Below are positions 1-9,161 of a stretch of 64,000 nt of DNA, piece after piece. The position numbers and the translations under genes were made by a program. The DNA lies in contig CALUUZ010000002.1 in the NCBI GenBank assembly GCA_944324075.1, positions 1 through 64,000 of the forward strand. Reading direction: 5' to 3'. The notes under the pieces are model-generated. The model worked only from the letters and a program-made list of their open reading frames with translations, was not told the DNA's origin and ran no database searches. Origin of the DNA: Candidatus Mailhella excrementigallinarum (GTDB lineage: Bacteria; Desulfobacterota; Desulfovibrionia; Desulfovibrionales; Desulfovibrionaceae). The number at the start of each line of letters is the position of its first letter. Positions within the stretch are counted from its first letter, which is position 1.

Positions 1-693
1 GGGCATGATTTCAGAGAGGCGCGCGAAAAGGACAACCAGGGGAAGACCGGGGAGCATGTTTATGACGGGCAGCACCTTGATGCCGCACATGCGGATGCCC
101 GTGGCCAGAAAAATAATGCCGCCGCAGGCGGTAAAGTCCGTGATGACGGCGCTGTCCATCACCAGAGACGCCGGCGCCGCCGCGCAGTACATCAGAAGAA
201 GCATGGCGAACTGGGGCAGGGCGATGCATGCGGTCACCACGCCCAGTGTCGCGCCGAAAATCAGGCCGCTGAACAAATCCAGAACAGCTTTGACGATAAG
301 GATGCCTGGAGAACCGGTCAGCCCTTCTGTCATGGCTCCGATCAGCCCCATGCTGCCGAAGCAGAATGCGGAAACGAGCGTGACCAGATGGGGAGCGAGG
401 TTTCTGTCTGCGTTTCTGAGAGAGCCGAAGAGCAGCAGAGCCTGACGGATACGGTTTTCCAGCCTGTTTTCGAGACGGAAAAGTTCGCCGAAAAAAGCGC
501 CGCAGATGAGGGACAGCACCACGACGGGCAGGCGCGTTTCCGTACGGATCAGCGTCGTGCCCAGCGCTATGGTGATCACACCGAAGATAAGGGGCAGATT
601 TTCTCTGACGCGCCGGGGCAGATGCCCGCCGAGCGCGGCTCCGAGCAGACCGCCCGCCGCAAGGCAGCAACTGTCTGTGATGATTCCGATCAT
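1..693 (-). CDS. DUF554 family membrane protein (3' end outside window)
   Basis: The frame is open to the left edge, so the stop lies outside the window. The start is the ATG complementary to 691-693, with a GGAGG at 700-704 six bases upstream. About 231 residues are visible, beginning MIGIITDSCCLAAGG. They form a row of hydrophobic segments joined by short charged loops, and late in the protein there is a glycine-rich stretch (TACGGIIFLATGIRMCG). This is the pattern of the DUF554 family (YdfK/YqgA type, usually about 225-240 residues), so nearly the whole protein is present. No function is established for the family. The gene is divergent from the symporter cluster to its right, with about 250 bases between them. 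Confidence 0.75.
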   Translation of the reverse strand, partial: MIGIITDSCCLAAGGLLGAALGGHLPRRVRENLPLIFGVITIALGTTLIRTETRLPVVVLSLICGAFFGELFRLENRLENRIRQALLLFGSLRNADRNLAPHLVTLVSAFCFGSMGLIGAMTEGLTGSPGILIVKAVLDLFSGLIFGATLGVVTACIALPQFAMLLLMYCAAAPASLVMDSAVITDFTACGGIIFLATGIRMCGIKVLPVINMLPGLPLVVLFARLSEIMP

Positions 694-738
694 GATGTTC
701 CTCCGCGTGGCTCAGGATGTCGGCATGAGTGACGCCGT

Positions 739-756
739 GATCCCGCATGCGGGATC
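739..756. promoter_or_regulatory. 18-bp perfect palindrome between divergent genes
   Basis: GATCCCGCATGCGGGATC reads the same on both strands. It lies in the shared upstream region of the DUF554 gene and the first symporter, about 45 bases before the DUF554 start and 185 bases before the symporter start. It could be an operator; no promoter hexamers are convincing around it. Confidence 0.35.
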
Positions 757-940
757 GTGTCAGTATGCCTCCAGAACATGCGGAGGAAAAAGAGTCAAGC
801 GCCTTTCAGGCATTCCGCCGCGGAAAGGGAAGGGGAAAGGCGGCTGGGCGGGAAGCGCGCGTCGGGCATTTCAGCTTGAAGACGCGGAAGGTTCCGGCTA
901 GTCTGTGTGCTTTGCCCACAGGCTTCAAGGAGCGAGTTCC

Positions 941-2383
941 ATGTCACAGCCTTCTCCCGCGTCTTCACCGTCGCCTTCCTCCGGATCTTCCCTGCCCGGC
1001 GGGAAGGACGGCAGGGAAACTCTCGGCAGCCGTCTTGGTTTTCTGTTTCTTTCCGCCGGATGCGCCATCGGCCTCGGCAACGTATGGCGTTTTCCTTTTA
1101 TCACCGGGCAGTACGGCGGCGCGCTGTTTGTGGCGGTGTATCTGTTTTTCCTCATCGCGGTGGGGCTGCCCATCCTGATCATGGAGTTTTCGGTAGGGCG
1201 CGCCGCGCGCCGCAATATGGGCGACGCCCTGCGCCAGCTTGAGCCGAAGGGGGCGCGCTGGCACAGATTCGGCTGGTTCAGTCTGGCGGGCAGCTACCTG
1301 CTCATGATGTTCTATATTCCCGTGGCGGGCTGGATGCTGTATTACTGCCAGGCTACGATCCGGGGAGAACTTGCCCTTCCGCCGGAACAGGTGGGGGCCT
1401 TTTTCGGGGAGATGCTGTCCGAACCGGCGGGGATGATTTTCTGGGCATGGATGACGCTGCTGGTCGGTTTCGGCGTCTGCTGGATGGGGGTGCGCAAGGG
1501 GCTGGAGCCGGTAGTCAAGGCCATGATGGGGGGGCTGCTGCTGATCCTGCTCGGGCTGGCTGCGCGTTCCGTAACGTTGCCCGGCGCTCTGGAGGGGCTG
1601 AGGTTTTATCTTGCCCCGGACTGGAACCGGGCCATGGACGCGGGGGTATGGGGCATGGTCAACGCAGCCATGACGCAGGCTTTTTTCACGCTGGGGCTTG
1701 GCGTCGGCTCCATGCTGATTTTCGCCAGCTATCTTGACCGCAGGAGGACTCTGACCGGAGAGGCGACGCTCATTGTGGGACTGGATACCTTTGTTGCCTT
1801 CACCGCCGGCCTGATTATCTTTCCGGCCTGTTTCGCCTTCGGCGTGAAGCCGGACAGCGGACCGGGGCTGGTATTCATTACCCTGCCCAATATCTTCAAC
1901 TCCATGCCCGGCGGCAGACTGTGGGGCACGCTGTTCTTCGTGTTCATGAGCTTTGCGGCGCTGACCACCGTCATTTCCGTCGTGGAGAACATTATCTCCT
2001 ACAGTATGGACGTGTGGGGCTGGAGCCGCAGAAAGTCCACTCTGGTCAACGGGGCGGCCATGGCGCTGCTTGTGCTGCCCTGCATTCTCGGCTTCAATGT
2101 CTGGTCCGCTTTCCAGCCGCTGGGGCCGGGCACGGGGATACTCGATCTGGAGGATTTTCTGATCAGCAATACCATGCTTCCGCCGGGCGCGCTGATTTTT
2201 CTGCTCTTCTGCTGCACGCGCTACGGCTGGGGATGGAAAAACTTTCTTGCCGAGGCGGATATGGGGGAAGGGCTGAAATTTCCCCGGATGATCCGGCCCT
2301 GGCTGATTTATGTGCTGCCCGTGCTCATCGTCCTGCTGTTTGTCATGGGCTATGTGGAGAAGCTCCGGCCCGTCTTCGGGTAG
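941..2383 (+). CDS. Na+-coupled neurotransmitter/amino-acid symporter (NSS family), copy 1
   Basis: This 480-residue protein is an inner-membrane sodium symporter of the NSS (SLC6/LeuT/MhsT) family. The first helix carries GNVWRFP at residues 46-52, the conserved unwound segment of TM1 that binds Na+ and substrate, followed by a GQYGG turn. About eleven to twelve hydrophobic segments follow, as usual for bacterial members. The ATG at 941 is chosen because AAGGAG ends seven bases upstream; longer upstream frames lack a ribosome binding site. Compared with the next two copies it has a 20-residue Ser/Pro-rich N-terminal extension. The substrate is not evident; bacterial relatives carry amino acids. 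It is the first of three tandem paralogues. Confidence 0.9.
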   Translation: MSQPSPASSPSPSSGSSLPGGKDGRETLGSRLGFLFLSAGCAIGLGNVWRFPFITGQYGGALFVAVYLFFLIAVGLPILIMEFSVGRAARRNMGDALRQLEPKGARWHRFGWFSLAGSYLLMMFYIPVAGWMLYYCQATIRGELALPPEQVGAFFGEMLSEPAGMIFWAWMTLLVGFGVCWMGVRKGLEPVVKAMMGGLLLILLGLAARSVTLPGALEGLRFYLAPDWNRAMDAGVWGMVNAAMTQAFFTLGLGVGSMLIFASYLDRRRTLTGEATLIVGLDTFVAFTAGLIIFPACFAFGVKPDSGPGLVFITLPNIFNSMPGGRLWGTLFFVFMSFAALTTVISVVENIISYSMDVWGWSRRKSTLVNGAAMALLVLPCILGFNVWSAFQPLGPGTGILDLEDFLISNTMLPPGALIFLLFCCTRYGWGWKNFLAEADMGEGLKFPRMIRPWLIYVLPVLIVLLFVMGYVEKLRPVFG

Positions 2384-2492
2384 CAGCATCAAAAGTTTCC
2401 GGGTTCTGAAACAGTTGTCTTCCCTTCTCGGAGGGAGTGCCCGCACGGCTTCATCCGCCGGAAGCAGGGCGAAACATTCGGGAGAGTTACTC

Positions 2493-3878
2493 ATGTCCAT
2501 GCCGCGCGAACGTCTGGCCAGCCGTCTGGGCTTCCTTCTTCTTTCCGCGGGGTGCGCCATCGGCCTCGGCAACGTATGGCGCTTTCCCTACATTACAGGG
2601 CAGTACGGCGGGGCGCTTTTTGTGCTGGTGTACCTGTTTTTTCTCCTGGTCATGGGGCTGCCGATCCTGACCATGGAGTTTTCGGTCGGGCGCGCTTCGC
2701 GGCGCAACATGGGCGACGCCCTGCGCCAGTTGGAGCCGAAAGGCACTCGCTGGCACGGCATCGGCTGGTTTCCTCTGGTGGGCGGGTACTGCCTGATGAT
2801 GTTCTATATTCCCGTGGCGGGCTGGATGCTTTCCTACTGCTGGTACATGGGGTCAGGCGAGCTGACGTCCCTGACGCCGCAGGCTGTGGGCGCATTTTTT
2901 GACGGAGTGCTCCAGGACCCGTGGGGAATGACCGGCTGGTCTCTGGCGGTGCTGATCATGGGCGTCGGGGTGTGCGGCGTGGGAGTGCGCAAGGGGCTGG
3001 AGCCTGTAGTCAAATATATGATGCTGGGGCTGCTGCTCATCATGATCGGGCTGGCCCTGCGGGCTGTGACTCTGGACGGCGCGGCGGAGGGAATCGCCTT
3101 TTATCTTGCACCCGATTTTGCGCGGATGAAGGCTGCGGGCATTCTTAATGTGGTGAGCGCTGCCATGAATCAGGCCTTTTTCACCCTGTCCATCGGCATG
3201 GGGGGGATGATGATTTTCGGCAGCTATCTGGACGAAAGGCGCAGTCTGACCGGAGAGTCCATGCTGATCGTGGGGCTGGATACCTTTGTCGCCCTGACTG
3301 CCGGCCTGATTATCTTCCCCGCCTGCTTCGCCTTCGGCGTGAAGCCGGACAGCGGCCCCGGCCTGGTGTTCATTACCCTGCCCAATATTTTTAATGCCAT
3401 GGACGGCGGCCGTTTCTGGGGCAGTCTGTTCTTTGTGTTCATGAGCTGCGCCGCGCTGTCCACGGTAATCGGGGTAGTGGAGAATATCATTTCCTACAGC
3501 ATGGACGTGTGGGGCTGGAGCCGGAAAAAATCCACGCTGGTGCATGCCCTGGGGCTTGCAGTGCTGATGATGCCCTGCATCCTCGGATTCAACAGGCTTT
3601 CCTTCATCACGCCGTTCGGGCCGGGCAGCGGGATCATGGATGTGGAGGATTTCATCGTCAGCAACAACATCCTGACGCTGGGCTCCTTTGTCATGCTGCT
3701 GTTCTGCACCAGCCGCCGGGGATGGGGTTGGCGCAACTTTCTGGCTGAAGCCGACAAGGGAGACGGGGCGAAATTTCCGGCCCTGCTGCGGCCGTTCCTG
3801 GCCTATGTGCTGCCTGTAGTGGTATTCGCCCTGTTTGTGCAGGGGTATATCGACAAGTTTTCGCCGCTGTTCAGGTAG
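2493..3878 (+). CDS. Na+-coupled neurotransmitter/amino-acid symporter (NSS family), copy 2
   Basis: This 461-residue NSS symporter is clearly paralogous to its neighbours: TM1 (GNVWRFP, residues 26-32), the FSVGRASRRNMGDALRQLEP loop and the CFAFGVKPDSGPG stretch recur almost unchanged. The start is the ATG at 2493, preceded by GGAGAG with a six-base gap. It follows copy 1 after 109 bases with no convincing terminator, so the three copies may be co-transcribed. Divergence is greatest in the TM3-TM4 loop (MGSGELTSLTPQAVG), which may reflect different substrate preference. Confidence 0.9.
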   Translation: MSMPRERLASRLGFLLLSAGCAIGLGNVWRFPYITGQYGGALFVLVYLFFLLVMGLPILTMEFSVGRASRRNMGDALRQLEPKGTRWHGIGWFPLVGGYCLMMFYIPVAGWMLSYCWYMGSGELTSLTPQAVGAFFDGVLQDPWGMTGWSLAVLIMGVGVCGVGVRKGLEPVVKYMMLGLLLIMIGLALRAVTLDGAAEGIAFYLAPDFARMKAAGILNVVSAAMNQAFFTLSIGMGGMMIFGSYLDERRSLTGESMLIVGLDTFVALTAGLIIFPACFAFGVKPDSGPGLVFITLPNIFNAMDGGRFWGSLFFVFMSCAALSTVIGVVENIISYSMDVWGWSRKKSTLVHALGLAVLMMPCILGFNRLSFITPFGPGSGIMDVEDFIVSNNILTLGSFVMLLFCTSRRGWGWRNFLAEADKGDGAKFPALLRPFLAYVLPVVVFALFVQGYIDKFSPLFR

Positions 3879-4086
3879 GGTGTTTTTGTCTTGAACGTCC
3901 GGCTTCAGGTGTGAAACCTGCGGGCCAGATACAGGAGTCTGGCAGGGCAGATGCCTTCAGGGGCGGAATGCTTCATGAGGCAGGGCGGGAGCGGATTTTC
4001 CGCTTGAAGTTCTGCCGCGCTGTGGCGGCTGTCGGACAGATTGTCGTTTTTTTGCAATATTATTCCAGTTTTCAAGGAGTTTCTCC

Positions 4087-5457
4087 ATGGCTTCAACCCG
4101 TGAGCGACTGGCAAGCCGTCTTGGTTTTCTGCTTCTTTCCGCAGGCTGCGCCATCGGCCTCGGCAACGTATGGCGTTTTCCCTGGATTACCGGTCAGTAC
4201 GGCGGCGCGTGGTTCGTGCTGATCTATCTGTTCTTTCTGCTGGCTGTGGGCTTGCCCATCATGATCATGGAGTTTTCCGTGGGGAGAGCTTCCCGGCACA
4301 ACATGGGGCGTGCCTTCCACGTGCTGGAGCCCGCCGGGACAAAATGGCATGTCTTCGGCTGGTTCAGTCTGGCGGGCAGTTATCTGCTCATGATGTTCTA
4401 CATGCCTGTGGCGGGCTGGATGCTGGCCTACTGCTACTATATGGGAACAGGGCGTCTGGCGCTGCCCCCCGAACAGGTGGGGGCCTTTTTCGGCGGAATG
4501 CTCGGAGATCCGGCGGGTATGACGTTTTGGGCGGCGCTGGTGCTGCTGTGCGGCTTCGGAGTATGCTGGTTCGGCGTACGCAACGGGCTTGAACGGGTGG
4601 TGAAGATCATGATGGTCGGCCTTCTGCTGATTATGCTTGGGCTTGCTGTCCGGGCAGTGACGCTGGAGGGGGCGGGAGAGGGACTGACCTTCTATCTTGC
4701 GCCGGACTGGAGCCGGGTCGAGAAGGCCGGTATCCTCAACGTGGTCAGCGCGGCGATGAATCAGGCGTTTTTCACCCTGAGCCTGGGCATCGGGGCAATG
4801 ATGATTTTCGGCAGCTACCTGGACAACCGGCGCAATCTGACCGGAGAATCCATGTTCATTGTGGGGCTGGATACCTTTGTCGCCCTGACTTCCGGCCTGA
4901 TCATCTTTCCGGCCTGTTTCGCCTTCGGCGTGCAGCCGGACAGCGGCCCCGGCCTGGTATTCATCACACTGCCCAACATTTTTAATCAGATGTCCATGGG
5001 AGCGCTGTGGGGCAGCCTGTTCTTCGTGTTCATGAGCTGCGCCGCGCTGACTACCGTGATTGCCGTGGTGGAGAATATTGTTTCCTACAGCATGGACGTG
5101 TGGGGCTGGGGGCGGAAAAAAGCCATTGCCGTGCATTGCGTGCTGCTGGCCCTGCTCATGATGCCCTGTATTCTGGGCTTCAACGTATGGTCGGCTGTCG
5201 CTCCGTTCGGTGAGGGCAGCGTGATTATGGATCTGGAGGACTTTATCATCAGCAACAACATGCTTCCGCTCGGCTCTCTGGTAGTTCTGCTGTTTTGCAC
5301 CAGCCGCCGCGGATGGGGCTGGAACAATTTTCTGACAGAGGCCGACAAGGGAGACGGACCGAAGTTTCCCCGCGCGGTACGCGCCTATCTGACATGGGTG
5401 CTTCCCCTTGCGGTGCTTTTCCTGTTCGTGCAGGGCTATATCGACAAGTTTTTTTAG
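4087..5457 (+). CDS. Na+-coupled neurotransmitter/amino-acid symporter (NSS family), copy 3
   Basis: This is the third tandem NSS symporter (456 residues). It begins MASTRERLAS and has the same GNVWRFP segment at residues 26-32. An AAGGAG seven to eight bases before the ATG at 4087 supports the start. The 208 bases before it contain part of an intergenic repeat (GGCTTCAGGTGTGAAACCTG, 3902-3921) and a T-rich stretch, so it may have its own promoter. The triplet is most simply explained by local duplication; nothing nearby indicates the transported compound. Confidence 0.9.
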   Translation: MASTRERLASRLGFLLLSAGCAIGLGNVWRFPWITGQYGGAWFVLIYLFFLLAVGLPIMIMEFSVGRASRHNMGRAFHVLEPAGTKWHVFGWFSLAGSYLLMMFYMPVAGWMLAYCYYMGTGRLALPPEQVGAFFGGMLGDPAGMTFWAALVLLCGFGVCWFGVRNGLERVVKIMMVGLLLIMLGLAVRAVTLEGAGEGLTFYLAPDWSRVEKAGILNVVSAAMNQAFFTLSLGIGAMMIFGSYLDNRRNLTGESMFIVGLDTFVALTSGLIIFPACFAFGVQPDSGPGLVFITLPNIFNQMSMGALWGSLFFVFMSCAALTTVIAVVENIVSYSMDVWGWGRKKAIAVHCVLLALLMMPCILGFNVWSAVAPFGEGSVIMDLEDFIISNNMLPLGSLVVLLFCTSRRGWGWNNFLTEADKGDGPKFPRAVRAYLTWVLPLAVLFLFVQGYIDKFF

Positions 5458-5467
5458 AGGGTTTTGC

Positions 5468-5595
5468 GATTGCAGATATCTTCCTGCCGGTTCCGGCGTC
5501 TGACGCGCGGGTTTCACGCCTGAAGCCGGAGTTGCGCGCCGCAGGCGGAATTGCGGCTGTTCCGATGTCGCGGCGGAGTCCCGCCTTGGTCGACT
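5468..5595 (-). repeat. Intergenic repeat, family 1 (inverse copy)
   Basis: This stretch contains GGTTTCACGCCTGAAGCCGG and GATGTCGCGGCGGAGTC, which recur near 43740-43802 and partly near 63263-63280; the reverse complement recurs near 17208 and 52100. It lies wholly between genes. The rest of the 306-base gap after the third symporter holds only this repeat and the cstA terminator. Confidence 0.6.
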
Positions 5596-5697
5596 CCGCA
5601 GCGTACTTCGGTTCTGCCGTTTTGGTTGCTGGGCATCCCGCCCCTCCGAAAGGGGGGACAGGGGGACGAAAGGTAAAGTTGCATCTGTCGAAATAAA

Positions 5698-5735
5698 GGG
5701 AGAGGAGGGGCGTTTTCACGCGGCCTTCCTCTCCC
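5698..5735 (-). terminator. Intrinsic terminator of cstA
   Basis: GGGAGAGGA and TCCTCTCCC form a stem, with further GC pairing inside. On the minus strand it is followed by TTTATTT. It lies just past the cstA stop codon. Confidence 0.7.
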
Positions 5736-5763
5736 AGGCATATGCGCTGTGGGCGCAGGGAGT

Positions 5764-7593
5764 TTATTCGGGAACAATTTCCCTGAATTCGTCGCCGTAG
5801 CCGTCCCTTACGATCCTGTCCTCCTTCAGCAGCTTCAGCCAGCGGCGGATGGTGCCCAGAATGACGAAGAGCATCATGGTCATGACCAGCAGACTGAGGA
5901 AAACCAGCAGATATCTGCCGCCCGGCAGATACTGGTAAAGAATCAGCCAGACGCCGGCCCAGAAGGTGATGACGGTCATGAATACGCCGGGAATGCCGGT
6001 AAGCAGGGCGTATCTGGTCTTGTTCATGCGCAGCAGCACGGTTGTGCCGATGAGCAGGGTGACGGAGGCCAGCAACTGATTGCTGATGCCGAACAGGGGC
6101 CAGATATTGCTGATGTCGCCGCTGTAGACCAGATAGCCCCATGCTCCGGTAAAGAGAAAGCTGGTTGCGACAATGCCCGGCCACCAGTTGGTATCGCCCC
6201 ATCTGGGGGAAATCTTTCCCAGCATTTCCTGCAGGAAGAAGCGGCCCACGCGGGTTCCGGCATCCACGGCGGAAAGGATGAACACGGCCTCGAACATGAT
6301 GGCGAAGTGATACCAGTAGGCCATCAGGTGGCTCATGAACGGAATCTGCGAGAAAATGTGCGCCATGCCCACAGCCAGTGAAACGGAGCCGCCGGGCCGG
6401 TGCATCAGGGTTTCCTGCACAGCCTGTTCAAGAGCCGGAAGTTCCTGTACCTGCATGCCCAGGGCATTGAAAGCCTCCGCCGGAGCATTGATGGCGAAGT
6501 AGTCCGCGGGAATGAGCACGCAGGCGGCGATCAGGGCCATAACGGCTACAAAGCCTTCCAGCAGCATGGCGCCGTAGCCCACAAAAAGCACATCGCGTTC
6601 ACGGCCGATCATCTTGGGCGTGGTGCCCGTGCCGATGGTCGCGTGGAATCCGGACAGCGCGCCGCAGGCTATGGTAATGAAGATGAAGGGAATGACCGGC
6701 CCGCTGACGATGGGGCCTCCTCCCCCGGTAAATTCGGTGAAGGCGGGCATGTTGAAGTTCGGCATCACAAAAAGGATGCCCAGAGCCAGGGCGAGGATGG
6801 TGCCCACCTTGAGGAAGGTGGACAGATAGTCGCGCGGCAGGAGCAGCAGCCATACGGGCAGCACGGAGGCGATGAAGCCGTAGACCGGAATGGCGACGGA
6901 CATGGGTTTCCTGTCGATATCCAGCCAGCCGAACAACTCGGGATGCGCCGCCACCCAGGGGCCGGAAAGCAGGCACAGAGCCAGAAGCACGATCCCGATG
7001 AGGGATGCTCCCAGCACGTCTCCCTTGCGCCAGATCTGCATGTACAGTCCCATGAGGATGGCGATGGGAATGGTCGCTGCTACGGTATAGGTAGACCACA
7101 GACTGTTGTGCATGGCGTTGACCACGGCAATGGACAGCCCCGCCAGTGTCAGAATCAGAATGGCCAGCACGGCCCAGGCCGTTACCGCGCCGGTGGTCTT
7201 GTCTATTTCCCGCGAGGCGATGTAGGCCAGACTCTGGCCGCGGTGCCGCACGGAACAGAACAGAACCACCATGTCATGCACGCCGCCCGCGAGTACGCAG
7301 CCGATGAGAATCCAGAGCAGGCCGGGCATGTAGCCGTACTGCGCGGCCAGCACGGGGCCGAGCAGAGGCCCTGCGGCCGCGATGGCCGCGAAATGGTGGC
7401 CGAACAGGACGTATTTGTTGGTTTTGATATAGTCGTGACCGTCGGCGTATTTGACCGCCGGGGTTTCACGCGCGTCGTTCAGATTCAGTACCTTCTGCGC
7501 GAGAAACAGGCCGTAAAACCTGTATCCGATGGCAAAGACGCACAGTGCGGCGAAAATTACGGTCGCGGCATTGAGACCGGTTGACGCTTCCAT
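5764..7593 (-). CDS. cstA: Carbon starvation protein A (peptide/pyruvate transporter family)
   Basis: This 609-residue polytopic membrane protein is a member of the CstA/BtsT family, which imports peptides or pyruvate. Family landmarks are HHFAAIAAAGPLLGP near residue 66, GGGGPIVSGPVIPFIFITIACGA in mid-protein and a long C-terminal run of helices. The start is the ATG complementary to 7591-7593, preceded by a GAGGAGG-type ribosome binding site; the frame stays open for 144 more codons upstream but there is no better start and that stretch is not CstA-like. The length is at the short end for the family (about 600-700). An intrinsic terminator sits only about 60 bases before the start codon, so expression may depend on read-through. 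Confidence 0.93.
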   Translation of the reverse strand: MEASTGLNAATVIFAALCVFAIGYRFYGLFLAQKVLNLNDARETPAVKYADGHDYIKTNKYVLFGHHFAAIAAAGPLLGPVLAAQYGYMPGLLWILIGCVLAGGVHDMVVLFCSVRHRGQSLAYIASREIDKTTGAVTAWAVLAILILTLAGLSIAVVNAMHNSLWSTYTVAATIPIAILMGLYMQIWRKGDVLGASLIGIVLLALCLLSGPWVAAHPELFGWLDIDRKPMSVAIPVYGFIASVLPVWLLLLPRDYLSTFLKVGTILALALGILFVMPNFNMPAFTEFTGGGGPIVSGPVIPFIFITIACGALSGFHATIGTGTTPKMIGRERDVLFVGYGAMLLEGFVAVMALIAACVLIPADYFAINAPAEAFNALGMQVQELPALEQAVQETLMHRPGGSVSLAVGMAHIFSQIPFMSHLMAYWYHFAIMFEAVFILSAVDAGTRVGRFFLQEMLGKISPRWGDTNWWPGIVATSFLFTGAWGYLVYSGDISNIWPLFGISNQLLASVTLLIGTTVLLRMNKTRYALLTGIPGVFMTVITFWAGVWLILYQYLPGGRYLLVFLSLLVMTMMLFVILGTIRRWLKLLKEDRIVRDGYGDEFREIVPE

Positions 7594-7655
7594 ATGAATC
7601 CTCCTCAGACGGAATTGTACTGTCGACAAACTGTGTTGAAATTCTTCACGAAAAA

Positions 7656-7677
7656 GGGCGGAGCAAATGCTCCGCCC
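7656..7677 (-). terminator. Intrinsic terminator immediately upstream of cstA
   Basis: GGGCGGAGC and GCTCCGCCC form a perfect 9-bp stem around AAAT. On the minus strand the hairpin runs straight into TTTTT. It faces cstA and lies between a possible small ORF and the cstA start, so it could end a short leader transcript or act as an attenuator. Confidence 0.7.
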
Positions 7678-7702
7678 GCGTATGCGACTCCGGGGAACGG
7701 TT

Positions 7703-7924
7703 TTACGGCCGGCCTGCATCACCGGAAATTCGGGCAGGCTTGCGGAACCGTTTGAAAGACTTCGGAATCGTGCGCGGGGTGCGGAAAATGGCCGGATTGC
7801 ATGGTTCGCAGTAGATGCGGCAGCCGGGCCGCCAGAGTCCGGCGCTTCTGCCGCGGTGCGGCGGCATGGCTGCTGAAAGAACGGGAGAATGGAGGAGAAG
7901 GAAGAAGGAGAAAACGGAGAACAT
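7703..7924 (-). CDS. Possible 73-codon leader peptide upstream of cstA
   Basis: This frame begins MFSVFSFFLLLHSPVLSAAM, a hydrophobic signal-like N-terminus, and continues as an Arg/Pro-rich tail with two cysteines. AAAGGAAAA lies about seven bases before the ATG, and the frame ends 26 bases before the terminator at 7656-7677. A TATAAT lies at 8049-8054 on the same strand, about 125 bases upstream, without a clear -35. I recognise no family. It may be a leader peptide linked to attenuation of cstA, or a chance frame; the placement between promoter-like and terminator sequences is the only support. Confidence 0.3.
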   Translation of the reverse strand: MFSVFSFFLLLHSPVLSAAMPPHRGRSAGLWRPGCRIYCEPCNPAIFRTPRTIPKSFKRFRKPARISGDAGRP

Positions 7925-8101
7925 GGCGCTTTTCCTTTGTATTCCGGAATGAAAAGGGCATTCCGCATCTTCCCGGCAGAAAACTGCGGAGATATGGACG
8001 GCTGCTTCTCTGCGGTTCGGATCATGCCATGGAATGTTTGGTGAACCTATTATAATTTGGTTGTGTTTAAATTTTGTTCCTTTTGCCTCGTGTCAACGCG
8101 T

Positions 8102-8148
8102 GCAGCTCCTGTCTTCTCCTCCCGGAAGGCAGGGAAAACAGGAGCTGC
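8102..8148 (-). terminator. Hairpin downstream of motE
   Basis: GCAGCTCCTGT (8102-8112) pairs perfectly with ACAGGAGCTGC (8138-8148). It lies 27 bases past the motE stop. There is no strong T tract, so it is a likely but imperfect terminator. Confidence 0.5.
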
Positions 8149-8174
8149 GGGGCTGTACCCGGCGTCACGAGCGG

Positions 8175-9161
8175 TCACATCTGCATCTTTGCCAGGACTT
8201 CGGAGAGCCTGGCCGCATGACGGGGATCCATATAGGAAAGAATTTCACCTGATTGCTTGCTCTTCATGCCAGTCAGAATTTTGACTGCCACCTCTTCATC
8301 CACAGTGGTAAGCGCCGCAGCGGCCTGGCGGGGCTTCATGTTGGCATACATGTCGACAAGCTGCTTGAATTTGCCGTCCTGTGTGGTCGTGGCCTGCTGG
8401 AGCATGGTCTGGATACGGCCTTCCAGGCCGTGCAGTTCCGTCATGCGGTGTTCCATCTGCTGCTGAAGGGCAAGGAGTTCCTGTTCCTGACGGTTGAGTT
8501 CGGCCTGTTTCTGCGCCGCGCTGTCACGGGAAACATAGGGTTTGACATTGGGTGCGGGCGGCGTGGGAATGACAGCTTCGTCCGGGCGGGCGGTCTGCGC
8601 CGCGGGAATGTGAGGGGACGCCGAGGGCCGGACGGAACGGGCGTTGGGCGCGGGCATGACAGGTGGGACAGGAGCGAGATCTGCGGCATAGGCCACAGAG
8701 ATGCCGAGCAGACGGGAGGAACCGAGAGCCGTTCTGGAAGAGGCGCGCGCCAGAGCGTCTTCCACGGGAGCTGCGGACGATGCGGCGGCTCCGTCATGCT
8801 CTTCGGCGGAGGCGGCATCCGGCGGGAGATTCCTGTCTGCCGGGGAAACAATGACAGGAGAGGCTTCGGCCGTCATTGTCCGTTCAGCAGGAAGTTCGGA
8901 GTCGGACGCGAGCGGGGCGGAAACACTCCGCGGGGAATCCTCCCCGTTTTCCGTGACCCCGGCCCGGAGCGTCTTTTCAGCGGGAGAAACGTCCCGTTCG
9001 GCCACGGCGGGCATGTCCGCCGCCCGTTCGTCATGAGAGAACGGCGTCGCGGGGGCCAGTATCAGCGAGGCGAGAAACCCGACCTTGATCGCCGCCAGCA
9101 AAAGGATAAGACGGCAGAGGCTAGTAACGCGAAACCTTGAAGCGGAGGGAGGCTGTTTCAT
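8175..9161 (-). CDS. motE: MotE-like flagellar motor chaperone
   Basis: This 328-residue protein has one N-terminal membrane helix (CRLILLLAAIKVGFLASLIL), a long low-complexity Pro/Ala/Ser region, a coiled coil (QAELNRQEQELLALQQQ) and a C-terminal MgtE-N-like domain (MKPRQAAAALTTVDEEVAVK...YMDPRHAARLSEVLAKM). This order is typical of MotE, which in other bacteria stabilises the stator protein MotC/MotB in the periplasm; here the role is inferred. It overlaps the end of fliJ by 41 bases if the ATG at 9159-9161 is used; an ATG at 9198-9200 is also possible and neither has a strong ribosome binding site. The disordered middle is longer than usual. Confidence 0.75.
   Translation of the reverse strand: MKQPPSASRFRVTSLCRLILLLAAIKVGFLASLILAPATPFSHDERAADMPAVAERDVSPAEKTLRAGVTENGEDSPRSVSAPLASDSELPAERTMTAEASPVIVSPADRNLPPDAASAEEHDGAAASSAAPVEDALARASSRTALGSSRLLGISVAYAADLAPVPPVMPAPNARSVRPSASPHIPAAQTARPDEAVIPTPPAPNVKPYVSRDSAAQKQAELNRQEQELLALQQQMEHRMTELHGLEGRIQTMLQQATTTQDGKFKQLVDMYANMKPRQAAAALTTVDEEVAVKILTGMKSKQSGEILSYMDPRHAARLSEVLAKMQM

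Noticed and set aside
6400-7584. A 394-codon frame opposite cstA
   Set aside because: Shadow of the cstA membrane helices, rich in His, Gly and Gln, with no ribosome binding site.
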